Shown here: one piece after another, positions 8,443 through 17,432 of the stretch
Layout: every line of letters starts with the position of its first letter
Numbering within the stretch: position 1 is the first letter of the stretch
DNA from: Peptococcaceae bacterium CEB3
Lineage (GTDB): Bacteria > Bacillota > Desulfitobacteriia > Desulfitobacteriales > Desulfitobacteriaceae
Direction: 5' to 3'
DNA length: 37,453 bases
Assembly: GCA_001029295.1 (NCBI GenBank)
Contig: LDXJ01000030.1
Location: 1 to 37,453 of the forward strand
Notes under the pieces: generated by a model
The model's input: the letters and a program-made list of their open reading frames with translations, nothing else
Told to the model about the DNA's origin: nothing
The model's database searches: none
Position numbers and translations under genes: made by a program

Positions 8443-8474
8443 GAGTTCACCCTTCCGGCGAGAAGCTCACAGGC

Positions 8475-8803
8475 TCACAGACAATTGTCACAAACAAAAC
8501 GCCCGTTTGACGGAACCAAACGCGTCACGTGGTTGCCACAGCATTCACAAGCCGGAGGCTCGATCTCGCCGATGACCGGGTTAAAGAGGACAGTATAAGG
8601 GGCAGCAACTTGTCCCTGTGCTACAAGTTCAGGCCTGACCCGCAAGCCGGGACATGGTACGTCACCACGTGATCGAGACGAATATCGACCTCCACCCCGT
8701 AGCGCTCGTTCAGATCTTTTTCCCGCCGTTCACGATCTGCCAAGATTGCGGCCAACTGCTGTTCAAGTCGGGTTTTCTTGCCCGGTTCCTCACTCCTCTC
8801 CAA
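8475..8803 (-). pseudogene. Frameshifted zinc-ribbon protein remnant next to the helicase fragment
   Basis: The first part runs from M at 8803 (KKTRLEQQLAAILADRERREKDL, coiled-coil-like) to YGVEVDIRLDHVVTYHVP. Near 8640 the coding sense shifts frame and continues as VAAPYTVLFNPVIGEIEPPACECC, ending in CDNCL and a stop at 8475. The tail therefore holds a CxxC...CxxC zinc ribbon. The protein looks like a YqhG/helicase-partner type product that has lost its N-terminus, but I cannot name the family with confidence. It overlaps the end of the helicase fragment. Confidence 0.6.
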
Positions 8804-9160
8804 TTTCCGTGATGTCGCCCAAGATCATATCCAGTTCGCCGACGACCAACTGAAACATATTAATCTTGGCATCAAGCAACTCCAGCAAGTGCGCTTCGAT
8901 CGTGTCAGTCGCCGATAGATTGTAGATCCTGACATTCTTATCCTGACCCAAACGGTGAATGCGCCCGATCCGCTGCTCTATCCGCATGGGATTCCAGGGC
9001 AGATCATAGTTAACCATCTGGTGACAGAACTGGAGATTGCGCCCTTCGCTGCCGGTTTCCGTGGAAACTAAAACATCGGCCTCTTCGGCAAAAAACCGGA
9101 CCTGTTCTTCCTTCTCTTGCCGGCGCAAACCGTTTATTTCCAGACCTGTCTTCCCCTGAC
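8790..9160 (-). pseudogene. SNF2-type helicase, C-terminal fragment
   Basis: About 120 codons of the second RecA lobe of an SNF2/DEAH ATPase. Motif V reads VLVSTETGSEGRNLQFC, motif VI reads EQRIGRIHRLGQ, and FQLVVGELDMILGDITEIGEE follows. The Walker A lobe is absent: upstream the frame runs antisense to the start of the Rpn-like gene. Truncated at its 5' end, probably by insertion or deletion at about 9160-9180. Confidence 0.85.
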
Positions 9161-9200
9161 TGACAAGATCCACTATAATGAGGGTAAAAGGGGTGAATTC

Positions 9201-9945
9201 ATGGAAGCCGAAGTCACCCGCCAGAATAACGACGTGATCATGAAGGCGATGGCTGAAACTTTGACCCATTTAGACAGCCGTCATCTACTCCGGTCGCATC
9301 ACCGAGGCGCCTGACTTTCTCAGTCGCGGCTCGCTTACTTATTCTGTAAATAACGTCTATATGAAAGACTATGATGGAGATGAAGAATACCGAAAACTGC
9401 ACGCCAAGATAAGCCAAGGCCAGGCCTTGACGGAGGAAGAAATTCTGAAGCTAATCTTTTTACCCCTGATGAAAAGCAAAAGTACAGAAGAGGATATGGC
9501 TATCCGGGCCGCTGAACTGGCCAAAGATCTCGCCATGGACATCCGGACGTTTGTCATAGGAGCCATCGTGGCCGTCACGGATCGTATTCTGCCGGAGGAG
9601 TATAAACGCAGATTGCTGGAGGTGCTCAAGATGACACAGATCGAACAGTGGCTCAAAGAAGAAGGTCGGGCGGAAGGGCTCGCGGAAGGCATCAAAAAGG
9701 GTATCCACGAAGGAATGGAACAGGGTTTGGAAAGGGGTTTAGAACGAGGCTTGGAGAAAGGCCTTTTGAACGGAAAAACAAAAGCCACGCAAGAGGCGAT
9801 TGTTCTTTATTTGACCACGCGTTATGGCGAAGCTTCGACACCTCTTCAAGATACGATCCTGCCTCTTCAGGACTTGGGCGTTCTCGAACAGCTGTTAAAA
9901 GCGCTCTATGCCACAGCGAATTTCTCTCAAGCCCAGCTGCCATAG
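9201..9945 (+). pseudogene. Rpn-family recombination-promoting nuclease/transposase-like gene, internally deleted and frameshifted
   Basis: An ATG at 9201 with AAGGGG upstream and a TATAAT at 9174-9179 opens MEAEVTRQNNDVIMKAMAETLTHLD, the N-terminus of a PD-(D/E)XK nuclease-like Rpn protein. At about 9279 the sense moves to another frame (VIYSGRITEAPDFLSRGSL), which continues without interruption through NVYMKDYDGDEEYRKLHAKI to a stop at 9945. The core nuclease segment normally between these parts is missing, so the gene has lost its active site. Residues near the middle of the second part form degenerate repeats (GLERGLERGLEKG). A 194-residue ORF starting at ATG 9361 remains open and could still be translated as a C-terminal fragment. 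Plus-strand orientation contrasts with its neighbours. Confidence 0.75.
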
Positions 9946-10016
9946 AACGCTTTTCATCCCACAAACCAGCGGCCCCGCAGTAAGTTCGTCTATGTTCTCG
10001 TCTTCAATATCATCCA

Positions 10017-11753
10017 TCAGGTCACTGGCAGCCTTTTGGGAGGACAGATGGTCTGAACTTGTTCGATTACAGCCCCGCTATCCCTAGCAGTACTTCGGAC
10101 CGAAGTCCTGAGGCCCTTGAGTTCATGCATGAGTGAAGCATGTTCCGAGCCAAAATAATCATAAGCTGTCCTGTACAATTGATATATCTCCTCATACACC
10201 TTTTTGCCCCCGGACTGAGGCAAGTAAGTATGCAATACTTCGGGTGCCAAGGCGTTGCCCGCTTCACCGATTGAATCATAACCACCCATTCCGCTCCCCG
10301 CGGCGACTGCTCCGTAGAGTGCCGCTCCACGGGCGGGGATTTCCGAAGAATTCCGAACAACCACCGGTAGCGCACAGACATCTGCATATATCTGCATTAA
10401 TAAAGGACTCCTTTGGGCAATCCCGCCACATATAACCAGCTCGTTAACCTCAATACCATGCTGTGCAAAATTTTCAACAATCCTTCGGGTCCCCATGGCA
10501 GTGGACTCCAACAATGCCCGATAGATGTCCTCCGGTCTGGTGGAGAGGGTGAGCCCTATGATCGTCCCGCTCAAGTCTGCGTCTCCCAGTATACTACGAT
10601 TTCCATTCCACCAATCCAAGGCCAGAAGTCCTGATTCTCCCGGGGCCAAAGAAGCCGCCAAACCTTCCAGATAGTCATACACGTTGCGCCGACTCTCTAG
10701 CGCCAAATTGTGGTAGTCGGAACTCAGAGCCTGTTTGACGAACCATGCGTACATATCCCCGACCGCTGCCTGACCCGCTTCATAGCCATAGAAACCCGGT
10801 ATAATGCCATCCTTGACAACGCCCGTAATTCCGGGCAGAAGTATCTCTTCTTCTGTGAGAGTGAGATGGCAAATTGACGTACCTGCAACAATAACGAGAG
10901 AACCGGGCTGGGTCACCGCCAGCGCCGGCACGGATACATGGGCGTCGATGTTGCCGACGGAAACTGCGACACGCGTCGGCAAACCTAATTGCAGTGCTAT
11001 TTCCGGTCGCAAGGTTCCAGCCTTTGTTCCCAAGGGATAGAAAGTAGTTCCCAGCTTCTCTCTCGCATCGCCAAACTCTGGGTGAAGAGATGTAAAGAAG
11101 TCTCTTGCCGGTAAGCCGATTTCATCCAGCCACAACGCTTTATAACCTGCTGTACAATTGTTGCGGCGTTCATTCCCTGTCAGGTACCAGACAATCCAAT
11201 CAGCCGCCTCGGTATAGGCCTGACATGCTGTATAAACATCCCTGTCTTCCTCAAGCACCTGGAGAAGTTTCGGGAAGTACCACTCCGACGAGATCCGTCC
11301 GCCGTATCTTGGCAAAAACTCTTCCTGCCGTGCCAGAGCCAGCCCGGTCATACGATTGGCCTGATCCTTTGCCGCGTGATGCTTCCAAAGCTTGGGCCAG
11401 GCATGCGGATGAGACCTCCATTCGGGGAAAAAACACAGGGGTGTTCCATGCTGGTCCACTGGCATCACGGTACATGAGGTAAAATCTATACCTATCCCGA
11501 TGACTTCGTCGGCTTCAACCTGTGCATCACTCATCACCATGGGGATGCCCTCCGTGAGAACACGGACATAGTCCCTAGGGTCTTGTAAGGCCCAATCCGA
11601 TGCCAATTCTACGCCTGAATCCGGAAGCACTTTATTGATGACTCCGCAGGCATAGGGAACTGCTGAAACTGCTATTTCTCTCCCTGTGGTCAACTCCAAG
11701 AGAAGCACTCTGCCTGATTCCGTTCCATAATCGACCCCGATTGAATATGGCAT
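10017..11753 (-). CDS. araB: FGGY carbohydrate kinase, ribulokinase-like
   Basis: 578 residues, the long-form FGGY kinase typical of ribulokinase (ATP-dependent phosphorylation of ribulose at C5). GVDYGTESGRVLLLE at residues 6-20 is the N-terminal phosphate-binding segment; GIGIDFTSCTVMPVD, SEWYFPKLLQVLEED and VIVAGTSICHL match AraB rather than the shorter xylulo-, fuculo- or rhamnulokinases. It starts 100 bp after fucI copy 1, with GAGG and a normal spacer. AraB enzymes accept both D- and L-ribulose (family knowledge), and L-fucose isomerase converts D-arabinose to D-ribulose, so the pair could carry D-arabinose catabolism. No araA or araD is nearby, which weakens an L-arabinose role. No terminator is obvious after its stop. 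Confidence 0.85.
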   Translation of the reverse strand: MPYSIGVDYGTESGRVLLLELTTGREIAVSAVPYACGVINKVLPDSGVELASDWALQDPRDYVRVLTEGIPMVMSDAQVEADEVIGIGIDFTSCTVMPVDQHGTPLCFFPEWRSHPHAWPKLWKHHAAKDQANRMTGLALARQEEFLPRYGGRISSEWYFPKLLQVLEEDRDVYTACQAYTEAADWIVWYLTGNERRNNCTAGYKALWLDEIGLPARDFFTSLHPEFGDAREKLGTTFYPLGTKAGTLRPEIALQLGLPTRVAVSVGNIDAHVSVPALAVTQPGSLVIVAGTSICHLTLTEEEILLPGITGVVKDGIIPGFYGYEAGQAAVGDMYAWFVKQALSSDYHNLALESRRNVYDYLEGLAASLAPGESGLLALDWWNGNRSILGDADLSGTIIGLTLSTRPEDIYRALLESTAMGTRRIVENFAQHGIEVNELVICGGIAQRSPLLMQIYADVCALPVVVRNSSEIPARGAALYGAVAAGSGMGGYDSIGEAGNALAPEVLHTYLPQSGGKKVYEEIYQLYRTAYDYFGSEHASLMHELKGLRTSVRSTARDSGAVIEQVQTICPPKRLPVT

Positions 11754-11852
11754 GTTATCACAACCTCGCTTAACTTTATCGTAAGGCAGACATCTTAACT
11801 GAAAATACGATCATGACGAAATATCTCAAAGCCCACTCTGTTGCAATTCCCG

Positions 11853-13655
11853 TCAACTCCTATTGTACAAGGGGCCAAGATTGGCGCAGGCACGGTAGTC
11901 CGAGCCTTCCAGGTCATGGGTACCGAAAGCGGCCCAAGTGCCGGGCCGAAAGATCTTGTCTTTCGCGACATTATGCATGGATACGGGAATGCGCAGGATG
12001 GATGCCACAGTGATTAGTTCCGCTCCAATATGCCCATAGCTCACGGCTCCATGGTTCGCTCCCCAATTATTCATGACCGAATAGACATCAGTGAAAGCCC
12101 CTTCGCCGGTGAGAATGGGGGCAAACCACGTTGTGGGCCACGTTGGATCCGTACGTTCATCCAACAGCTGATGAACCTCCGGCGGCAAATCCACTGTGTA
12201 ACCCTCTGCAATTTGTAAAACAGGCCCCAATCCTTTTATTAGGTTGAGCCTGGACATGGTTACCGGCATGCCCCCTCTCGTCACAAATTGAGAGGAGTAT
12301 CCGCCGCCTCGAAAATATCCCAGGCTGGCCGGCCGCCACGACGTCGCCTCCAGACATTTTTTGACCTCTTCTTCGGTGATCTCCCAGAATGGCTTCAGTA
12401 CCGGCCGACCCTCCCGTTCCTGCCGTCCTGTTCCGTCCAGGGCTGCAGCACCGGAATTGATCAGGTGGATGATCCCCGCTGCCGCCGGACCTGAGAGTTC
12501 CTGGCCGGTGACACGTTTGACGGCCCCGGGACTCCAGTACGTCCGCACATCGGCGAATATTTGGGCCGTACCTGTCAACAGATGGCCGAACAGCATAGCG
12601 ACACCATTTAAACTATCATTTTCTGTCGCCAGTACGTAGGATTCCCTGATCCCCGTCCAATCAAAAGATGAGTTCAAAATGGCTTCCATAAAGTCGCCGT
12701 TGGGGAAATGGTCCGTCCACTGCCGTTGCCCCTGAAAACCGGACACGATGGCATTGTGTCCTTCAGCCTCCTCTTGGAAACCTAATTCTGCCAGGCGTGG
12801 ATTACCTACCATAAGATCCCGTGTGATAATGGCCATCTTAACGGATACTTCCCATTGCTGGTCCTTTTTCTTCCCTGAGGCCTGTTTGTCGAGTGCATTG
12901 TTGTCAAACCCCTCGCGGCAATTGTTCTTTGCCCACTCCAAAGCACGAACGAATTCTTCCGGATCATAGATTTCTTCTTCCATCCTGCGCACGAATTCCG
13001 ACATGTCCACATACTCATTACGCATACCTAAGTAACTTTCAAAAAAATGCGGATCGACGATGGAACCTGCGATACCCATCGCAACACTTCCCAGTGAAAG
13101 GTAAGACTTACCCTTCATCTCAGCCACGACCAAGGCGGCACGGGTAAAATGCAGGAGTTTCTCCCGAACATCGTCCGGGATCATTTCATCGTCGCCATCA
13201 CGAACATCTTTCCCATAGATCCCGAAGGCAGGCAGTCCTTTTTGGTTATGTGATGCCAATGCCGAAGCGAGAAAAACTGCCCCCGGTCTCTCGCTGCCAT
13301 TAAACCCCCAAATGGCTTTTGGTAGCAAAGGATCCATGTCGATGACCTCAGCACTGTAACACCAGCAGGGCGTTACAGTAATGGAAACACCGACACCTTC
13401 CCGCGCGAATTTCTCCGTGCATCTGGCCACTTCCGCCACTCCGCCTATTGTAGAATCTCCAATCACACACTCCACCGGCATCCCATTTGCATGCCTCAGG
13501 TTCGTCTGAATCAACTCTGACACAGCTTTAGCCATGCCCATGGTTTGCTCTTCCAGAAGTTCCCGCACACCTCGCCGTCGCCCGTCAATAACCGGACGAA
13601 TTCCCACTTTCGGCATTGCACCCTGCAATCTTTTAGTTCCTCTAATAATTGCCAT
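11853..13655 (-). CDS. fucI: L-fucose isomerase, copy 1
   Basis: 600 residues, the normal length of the Mn-dependent cytoplasmic L-fucose isomerase, which converts L-fucose to L-fuculose and also D-arabinose to D-ribulose. Metal ligands align by eye: E345 (ATEND), D369 (FADVRTYW) and H535 (NWGANHG); the E-to-D spacing of 24 equals that of the E. coli enzyme (E337/D361). ATG is preceded by GAGGAGG. The protein aligns without gaps with copy 2 (20836-22638), clearly the product of duplication. A rhamnulokinase remnant lies immediately upstream and a ribulokinase downstream, suggesting this copy was re-purposed toward pentose (D-arabinose) use. Expression probably follows the operator at 14833-14847 through rbsD. 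Confidence 0.95.
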   Translation of the reverse strand: MAIIRGTKRLQGAMPKVGIRPVIDGRRRGVRELLEEQTMGMAKAVSELIQTNLRHANGMPVECVIGDSTIGGVAEVARCTEKFAREGVGVSITVTPCWCYSAEVIDMDPLLPKAIWGFNGSERPGAVFLASALASHNQKGLPAFGIYGKDVRDGDDEMIPDDVREKLLHFTRAALVVAEMKGKSYLSLGSVAMGIAGSIVDPHFFESYLGMRNEYVDMSEFVRRMEEEIYDPEEFVRALEWAKNNCREGFDNNALDKQASGKKKDQQWEVSVKMAIITRDLMVGNPRLAELGFQEEAEGHNAIVSGFQGQRQWTDHFPNGDFMEAILNSSFDWTGIRESYVLATENDSLNGVAMLFGHLLTGTAQIFADVRTYWSPGAVKRVTGQELSGPAAAGIIHLINSGAAALDGTGRQEREGRPVLKPFWEITEEEVKKCLEATSWRPASLGYFRGGGYSSQFVTRGGMPVTMSRLNLIKGLGPVLQIAEGYTVDLPPEVHQLLDERTDPTWPTTWFAPILTGEGAFTDVYSVMNNWGANHGAVSYGHIGAELITVASILRIPVSMHNVAKDKIFRPGTWAAFGTHDLEGSDYRACANLGPLYNRS

Positions 13656-13694
13656 TGATATCCTCCTCTACCCAAATACAAAATCCCAGCTTGA

Positions 13695-14018
13695 TTAAAA
13701 TTGGGGTTGGCGCATCTTAGCCATAGCCTGAACCAGTACATTGCCGCTGGCCGTAACCTCAACCGGGCCGGCGAAAACCGCCCGACCTGTGGCGTTAGCT
13801 GTAAACTGACACAGCAATTCGTTCTTAACCCCTCCTCCAATGATATGGATCACGGGAAGAGATCTTTGCAGAATCCTCTCCAGCGCTCCAAGACCAAACG
13901 GTATTCCAAAGCTAAGCTCTCCAAGGCGCAGTGGATGATTTCCCCTTTACCTTCCGGCACAGCTTGGCCGTTGGCCCGGCAGAAAGTCTGGATGGTAATC
14001 ACGTCTCCTTCCGTAAAC
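13695..14018 (-). pseudogene. Rhamnulokinase-family kinase remnant (C-terminal part)
   Basis: The minus strand reads ITIQTFCRANGQAVPEGKGEII then LALEYRLVLER; after a one-base deletion near 13870 it continues PVIHIIGGGVKNELLCQF, GPVEVTASGNVLVQAMA and stops. Each segment matches the intact rhaB-type kinase at 22834-24318 (GEIIKC, LALEYRLVLEKLE, PVIHMVGGGIHNELLCQFAADAC, GNVLVQAMA). The N-terminal ~380 residues and the last ~45 are gone. Its position right before fucI copy 1 repeats the rhaB-fucI order of the other locus, so it is what is left of a duplicated kinase gene. The 170 bp between it and rbsD contain nothing recognisable. Confidence 0.85.
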
Positions 14019-14190
14019 TAGGGCTCAGCCGGTGGGCTGGGTGCACAGCGGAATCCATCACATCAGGCAAAATTTCCGGGTACCTCCGTCACTTATCGAA
14101 ATAAATTTCTTTGGCATCACCATGATTCATCACCTAGCTCCAATTTGTGATTACTATAAAATGGCTCACCTGAATTGCGGAAACTGCCTC

Positions 14191-14622
14191 TTACTTGATT
14201 TCCACATCGAAACCTTGCTTGAAACCCTCCGGCTGAGATGCGGCAATCAAGAGAATATTGGCGTAGGGAATGAACTCGCCGGTCCGGATGACAAATTTGA
14301 CTTCTTTGGACAATTCCTTGAGCTGGGCATGCGGAACAACCTCACACTCCTGATTGACAAAGACCTCTCTCAGCCACTGGTAGAACTGAGGACTGACTTT
14401 CTCCGTCTCCGCAGCCAGGACAATCTTTTCTACGACCATTTCCGACAGAACCCCCTTGAGAGTATCCTTGAAACTGGGAATACCGCTGCTTAAGGCAAGA
14501 TCGATTTTCTCCGTGTTTTTAGGAACAGGAAACCCGGCATCACAAATGATCATCTGATCCATATGTCCCAACCCGGCAATAGCTCCTGAAATCCTTTCGT
14601 TCAAAATCCCTCTTTTTTTCAT
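14191..14622 (-). CDS. rbsD: D-ribose pyranase (RbsD/FucU family mutarotase)
   Basis: A 143-residue protein of the RbsD/FucU family, which interconverts pyranose and furanose or anomeric forms before catabolism. The N-terminus KKRGILNERISGAIAGLGHMD, then IICDAGFPVP, is RbsD-like; H20 and D28 are at the catalytic positions of the family. Late motif FVIRTGEFIPYANILL is also typical. ATG at 14622 follows GGAGG at 11 nt; the upstream in-frame TTG coincides with that ribosome site and is not a start. RbsD is favoured over FucU because FucU begins differently, but the two share a fold and the cluster handles fucose-type sugars, so L-fucose mutarotation is a fair alternative. First gene after the operator at 14833. 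Confidence 0.85.
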   Translation of the reverse strand: MKKRGILNERISGAIAGLGHMDQMIICDAGFPVPKNTEKIDLALSSGIPSFKDTLKGVLSEMVVEKIVLAAETEKVSPQFYQWLREVFVNQECEVVPHAQLKELSKEVKFVIRTGEFIPYANILLIAASQPEGFKQGFDVEIK

Positions 14623-14832
14623 AGACCCGTTAGCCTCCAAAGACTGTTATTTTTTCTAAGCCAGTCATTCCCGTGTTACACGGTTGACCAGGTCCTTGAT
14701 TTCGTTCTTCAATGATGCCGGCGCTGCAGTTCACCTTGGGAGGAATTCTTCTTACCGAATGGCGACATCACAAGGGACAATAAACCTACCTTTAGATAAG
14801 CTGAGCAGATCGGCAACAGTGATATTAGTCAT

Positions 14833-14847
14833 TTGAAACGTTTCCAA
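14833..14847. promoter_or_regulatory. LacI-type operator upstream of rbsD
   Basis: TTGAAACGTTTCCAA, core palindrome GAAACGTTTC. It is the exact reverse complement of the site at 20063-20077 before the ABC importer 1 operon. It sits in the lacI1-rbsD gap (14623-14893), which is otherwise gene-free. On the minus strand TTGGAA and TATCAC, 17 nt apart, could be the overlapping promoter. Confidence 0.8.
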
Positions 14848-14893
14848 GGTGACTCAAAAGGAATTGGTTTTTTTCAGAACCGCTTCATTTATC

Positions 14894-15895
14894 TTATGTT
14901 ACTGTCTGCACAGAATCCGTGACCACCATTTCTGTCTTTAACCGCTGAACAACCGGAAACCCCGAGAAATCCCCTTCCAGGCGCCTGACCAACATCTCTG
15001 CCGCCCGGCGGCCAATTTCCTCGATGGGCTGAATGACCAAGGAAAGGGGTGGTTTAACGATCTGGGAGAATTCCAGCTGGTCATAGCCAAACAAGGAAAT
15101 ATCTTTGCCTATAGTAAGTTCCTTGCTTGATATGCATTTAACGGCTCCAACCACCATGTCATTGTTGCAAACGAAGACCGCCGTCGGTGGCTCTGGCCGT
15201 TCCCAAAGAAAGTCCAGCGCCTGCGCTCCACCTGCTTGTGTGTAGTGACCCTCGCAGATAAGGCTTTCGTCTACAGGGATGTTGTAATCTTTGAGGGCGC
15301 GCAGATACCCTTCCAAACGCTCTTTAGCTGTGTAGATCTCTTGAGGTCCGGCAATTATACCAATTCGCTTGTGCCCACGATTGATGATCACCTCTACTGC
15401 CCGATAGGCCCCGTTGACGTTGTCCGAAACAACGCCATCACAGGACAAGTCCGTAATCAGCCTGTCAATCAGCACGATTGGTAAGCCATTCTCTTGAATT
15501 TCCCGGATATGGCCGCCCAGATCTTGCACAGACATCAGGATGATTCCATCGACCAGCTTATCCCGCAAGAGTCGCAGTTTTTCACTTTCAACATTTGGGT
15601 TGTTCCGAGAATTGCAGACGAGTAGACTATAACCATGTTCATCAAAAACCTGTTCCATGCCTTCGATGACGTGAGCGCTAAACGTATTCGAGAGCTCCGG
15701 GACCAGTACCCCAACCGTCTTCGTCTTGTTTGTCTTCAATCCCCGGGCTATGGGGTTAATGTTAAAGTTTAACTCTTTAATGGCTTTTTCAATTCTCGCT
15801 TGGTTAGCAGCTTTAAGATGATAACCGTTTAGATACCTGGAAACTGTGCCAACCGACGTTTGAGACAGTTTAGCTACATCTTTAATTGTTGGCAT
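14894..15895 (-). CDS. LacI-family transcriptional regulator 1
   Basis: 333 residues. Helix-turn-helix in the first 25 residues (PTIKDVAKLSQTSVGTVSRYLNG), hinge with NPIARGLKTNKTKTVGVLVP, then a two-lobed periplasmic-binding-protein-like sugar sensor (VDGIILM, NGAYRAVEVIINRGHKRIGIIAG, FVCNNDMVVGA). It probably represses the flanking ABC importer and rbsD-fucI-araB genes and is released by a sugar or sugar phosphate; the identical operators at 14833 and 20063 are its likely targets (inference). It lies between the two operons it would control, transcribed in the same direction, after a stem-loop that separates it from the binding-protein gene. Confidence 0.92.
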   Translation of the reverse strand: MPTIKDVAKLSQTSVGTVSRYLNGYHLKAANQARIEKAIKELNFNINPIARGLKTNKTKTVGVLVPELSNTFSAHVIEGMEQVFDEHGYSLLVCNSRNNPNVESEKLRLLRDKLVDGIILMSVQDLGGHIREIQENGLPIVLIDRLITDLSCDGVVSDNVNGAYRAVEVIINRGHKRIGIIAGPQEIYTAKERLEGYLRALKDYNIPVDESLICEGHYTQAGGAQALDFLWERPEPPTAVFVCNNDMVVGAVKCISSKELTIGKDISLFGYDQLEFSQIVKPPLSLVIQPIEEIGRRAAEMLVRRLEGDFSGFPVVQRLKTEMVVTDSVQTVT

Positions 15896-16002
15896 TAAAA
15901 TTCCCCTTGCTTAGACCTATTCAGATATTTGCATTAGCGAACCCAGTTTATTTCTAAACCAGCCTGACTTTTTTGATGTCCACGATTGTGGCACTCTACG
16001 TC

Positions 16003-16048
16003 GGCTCAAATGGCTTCCTGCCTTCAACTGCAGGAAGTCATTTGGGCC
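16003..16048 (-). terminator. Strong stem-loop after ABC importer 1
   Basis: GGCTCAAATGGCTTCCTGC pairs with GCAGGAAGTCATTTGGGCC at 17 of 19 positions around an 8-nt loop, 24 bp past the binding-protein stop. No T-run directly follows; it may terminate transcription or protect the 3' end of the operon transcript. Confidence 0.7.
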
Positions 16049-16072
16049 AAACAATTCGGGAGGACTAAAGGA

Positions 16073-17188
16073 TTAATTGTAGAGCAACTGGGCAATATCC
16101 GGATTGTCCATGTTGGTGCTGTCGTACCACTTGGCACCGGTGTCGATATTGGAGACAGGCTCACCTTTGATCGCTTTGGAAGCAAGTAGAACGGCATCTA
16201 CCCCGATGGTATAGGGATCCTGCGTAATGGAACCCAGGAATTCTTTGCTTTTAACGGCAGCTTTCTGGTTTTTGCCGGCATCAAAACCTACGACAAGGAG
16301 GTTCTTGTACTTTCCTGTGGAGCGATTGAGATCAGAACCATCGTTGGTGGCGGAAAGCATACCATCAGCAGCTCCCTCGTTGGAAGCAAAGATGACGATC
16401 AAGTTCTTCTGGTTCAGAAGTTGCTGAGCGGAGTTCTGCACGTCGGATTGAACCGTGGACGGAGGAATACTGACAGCGATGTTTACCTTGGCAGGGCTGC
16501 TAGAAGCTTTATTGTACTTCTTCTGGCCGGTGACTTCCACCGCATTGGCAAAATTCGGTTCGCTCTGAATCTTGGCGACCATTTCGTTGATGAAGCCTGT
16601 TGTACGCTGGATGATGGAAGCACTGGTAGCATCCTGCGACAGCACACCTATCACAACCGGATTAGCCGTTGTGGCTTTGGTCAGAGCGGCCTTGAAGTCC
16701 TGGTTATCGAAAAGGTGATCTGCAGCCATGGCTGCCGCTTTGACGCTGTCGGTTGCAGCGGTGGCAACCAGGGCGCCGGAGGAATCGTTCGGGACACCGG
16801 AGTCGAAACCTATCACAGGTATACCCATACTCTTGGCCTTGCTTAGCTGGGATGACAATGCCGTGGTGGACAATGCAGCCAGGCAGAGCGCCGCCGGTTT
16901 CTTGGCCAGGTCTGCGTTAACCATGTCGACCTGCTGCGCGACATCACTCTCGTTGTCAGGGCCCTGGAATGTAATCTTTATGTTAAGCTTCTTCGCTTCA
17001 TCCTGAGCCCCTTTCTCAACAACCTGCCAATATTGAAACTGGAAACCTTTTGCATCCATCGCCACATAAGGTTGCGCACCGGCCGTCGCGGAAGAACTTC
17101 CGTTTGCCTGACTCTTTGTCGGTGGGGCACTACCGCAGCCGCTCAGAATAAGCATGGCTGCAAGGGACACAGTTATAATTTTCTTCAT
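16073..17188 (-). CDS. Sugar ABC transporter substrate-binding lipoprotein 1 (RbsB-like)
   Basis: 371 residues. The ATG at 17188 gives MKKIITVSLAAMLILSGC, a lipoprotein signal with the modified Cys at 18; an upstream in-frame start adds 19 non-signal residues and is disfavoured. The rest is a Peripla_BP_4-type sugar-binding protein (VVEKGAQDEAKKLNIKITFQGP, GIPVIGFDSGV, NLIVIFASNEGAADGM, GFDAGKNQKAAV). It would sit on the outer membrane face and deliver a monosaccharide to the permease. It is the last gene of the ATPase-permease-binding protein operon, separated from the permease by 244 bp of gene-free DNA, longer than the other operon gaps. Confidence 0.92.
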   Translation of the reverse strand: MKKIITVSLAAMLILSGCGSAPPTKSQANGSSSATAGAQPYVAMDAKGFQFQYWQVVEKGAQDEAKKLNIKITFQGPDNESDVAQQVDMVNADLAKKPAALCLAALSTTALSSQLSKAKSMGIPVIGFDSGVPNDSSGALVATAATDSVKAAAMAADHLFDNQDFKAALTKATTANPVVIGVLSQDATSASIIQRTTGFINEMVAKIQSEPNFANAVEVTGQKKYNKASSSPAKVNIAVSIPPSTVQSDVQNSAQQLLNQKNLIVIFASNEGAADGMLSATNDGSDLNRSTGKYKNLLVVGFDAGKNQKAAVKSKEFLGSITQDPYTIGVDAVLLASKAIKGEPVSNIDTGAKWYDSTNMDNPDIAQLLYN

Positions 17189-17432
17189 ATAACTTACCAA
17201 TCCTCTCTTAAAACTCTTAAAACTATTAAAACCTAAAAATGTCAAAATGTCTGTTCAATCACCGTCGTCCTAAGAATAAATATATACTTTCACATCCTTT
17301 CTGCCGGACCAATTTCTCAGTCAGGCTCATTTCTTGAGAACTGCTTGAGAAGAACGTCAATTCGGCAATTACCCCCCTCCGAATTCCAGAGTATATTCAA
17401 TGCATTGCTGCTGTACAGCCTTCTCCGGAATC

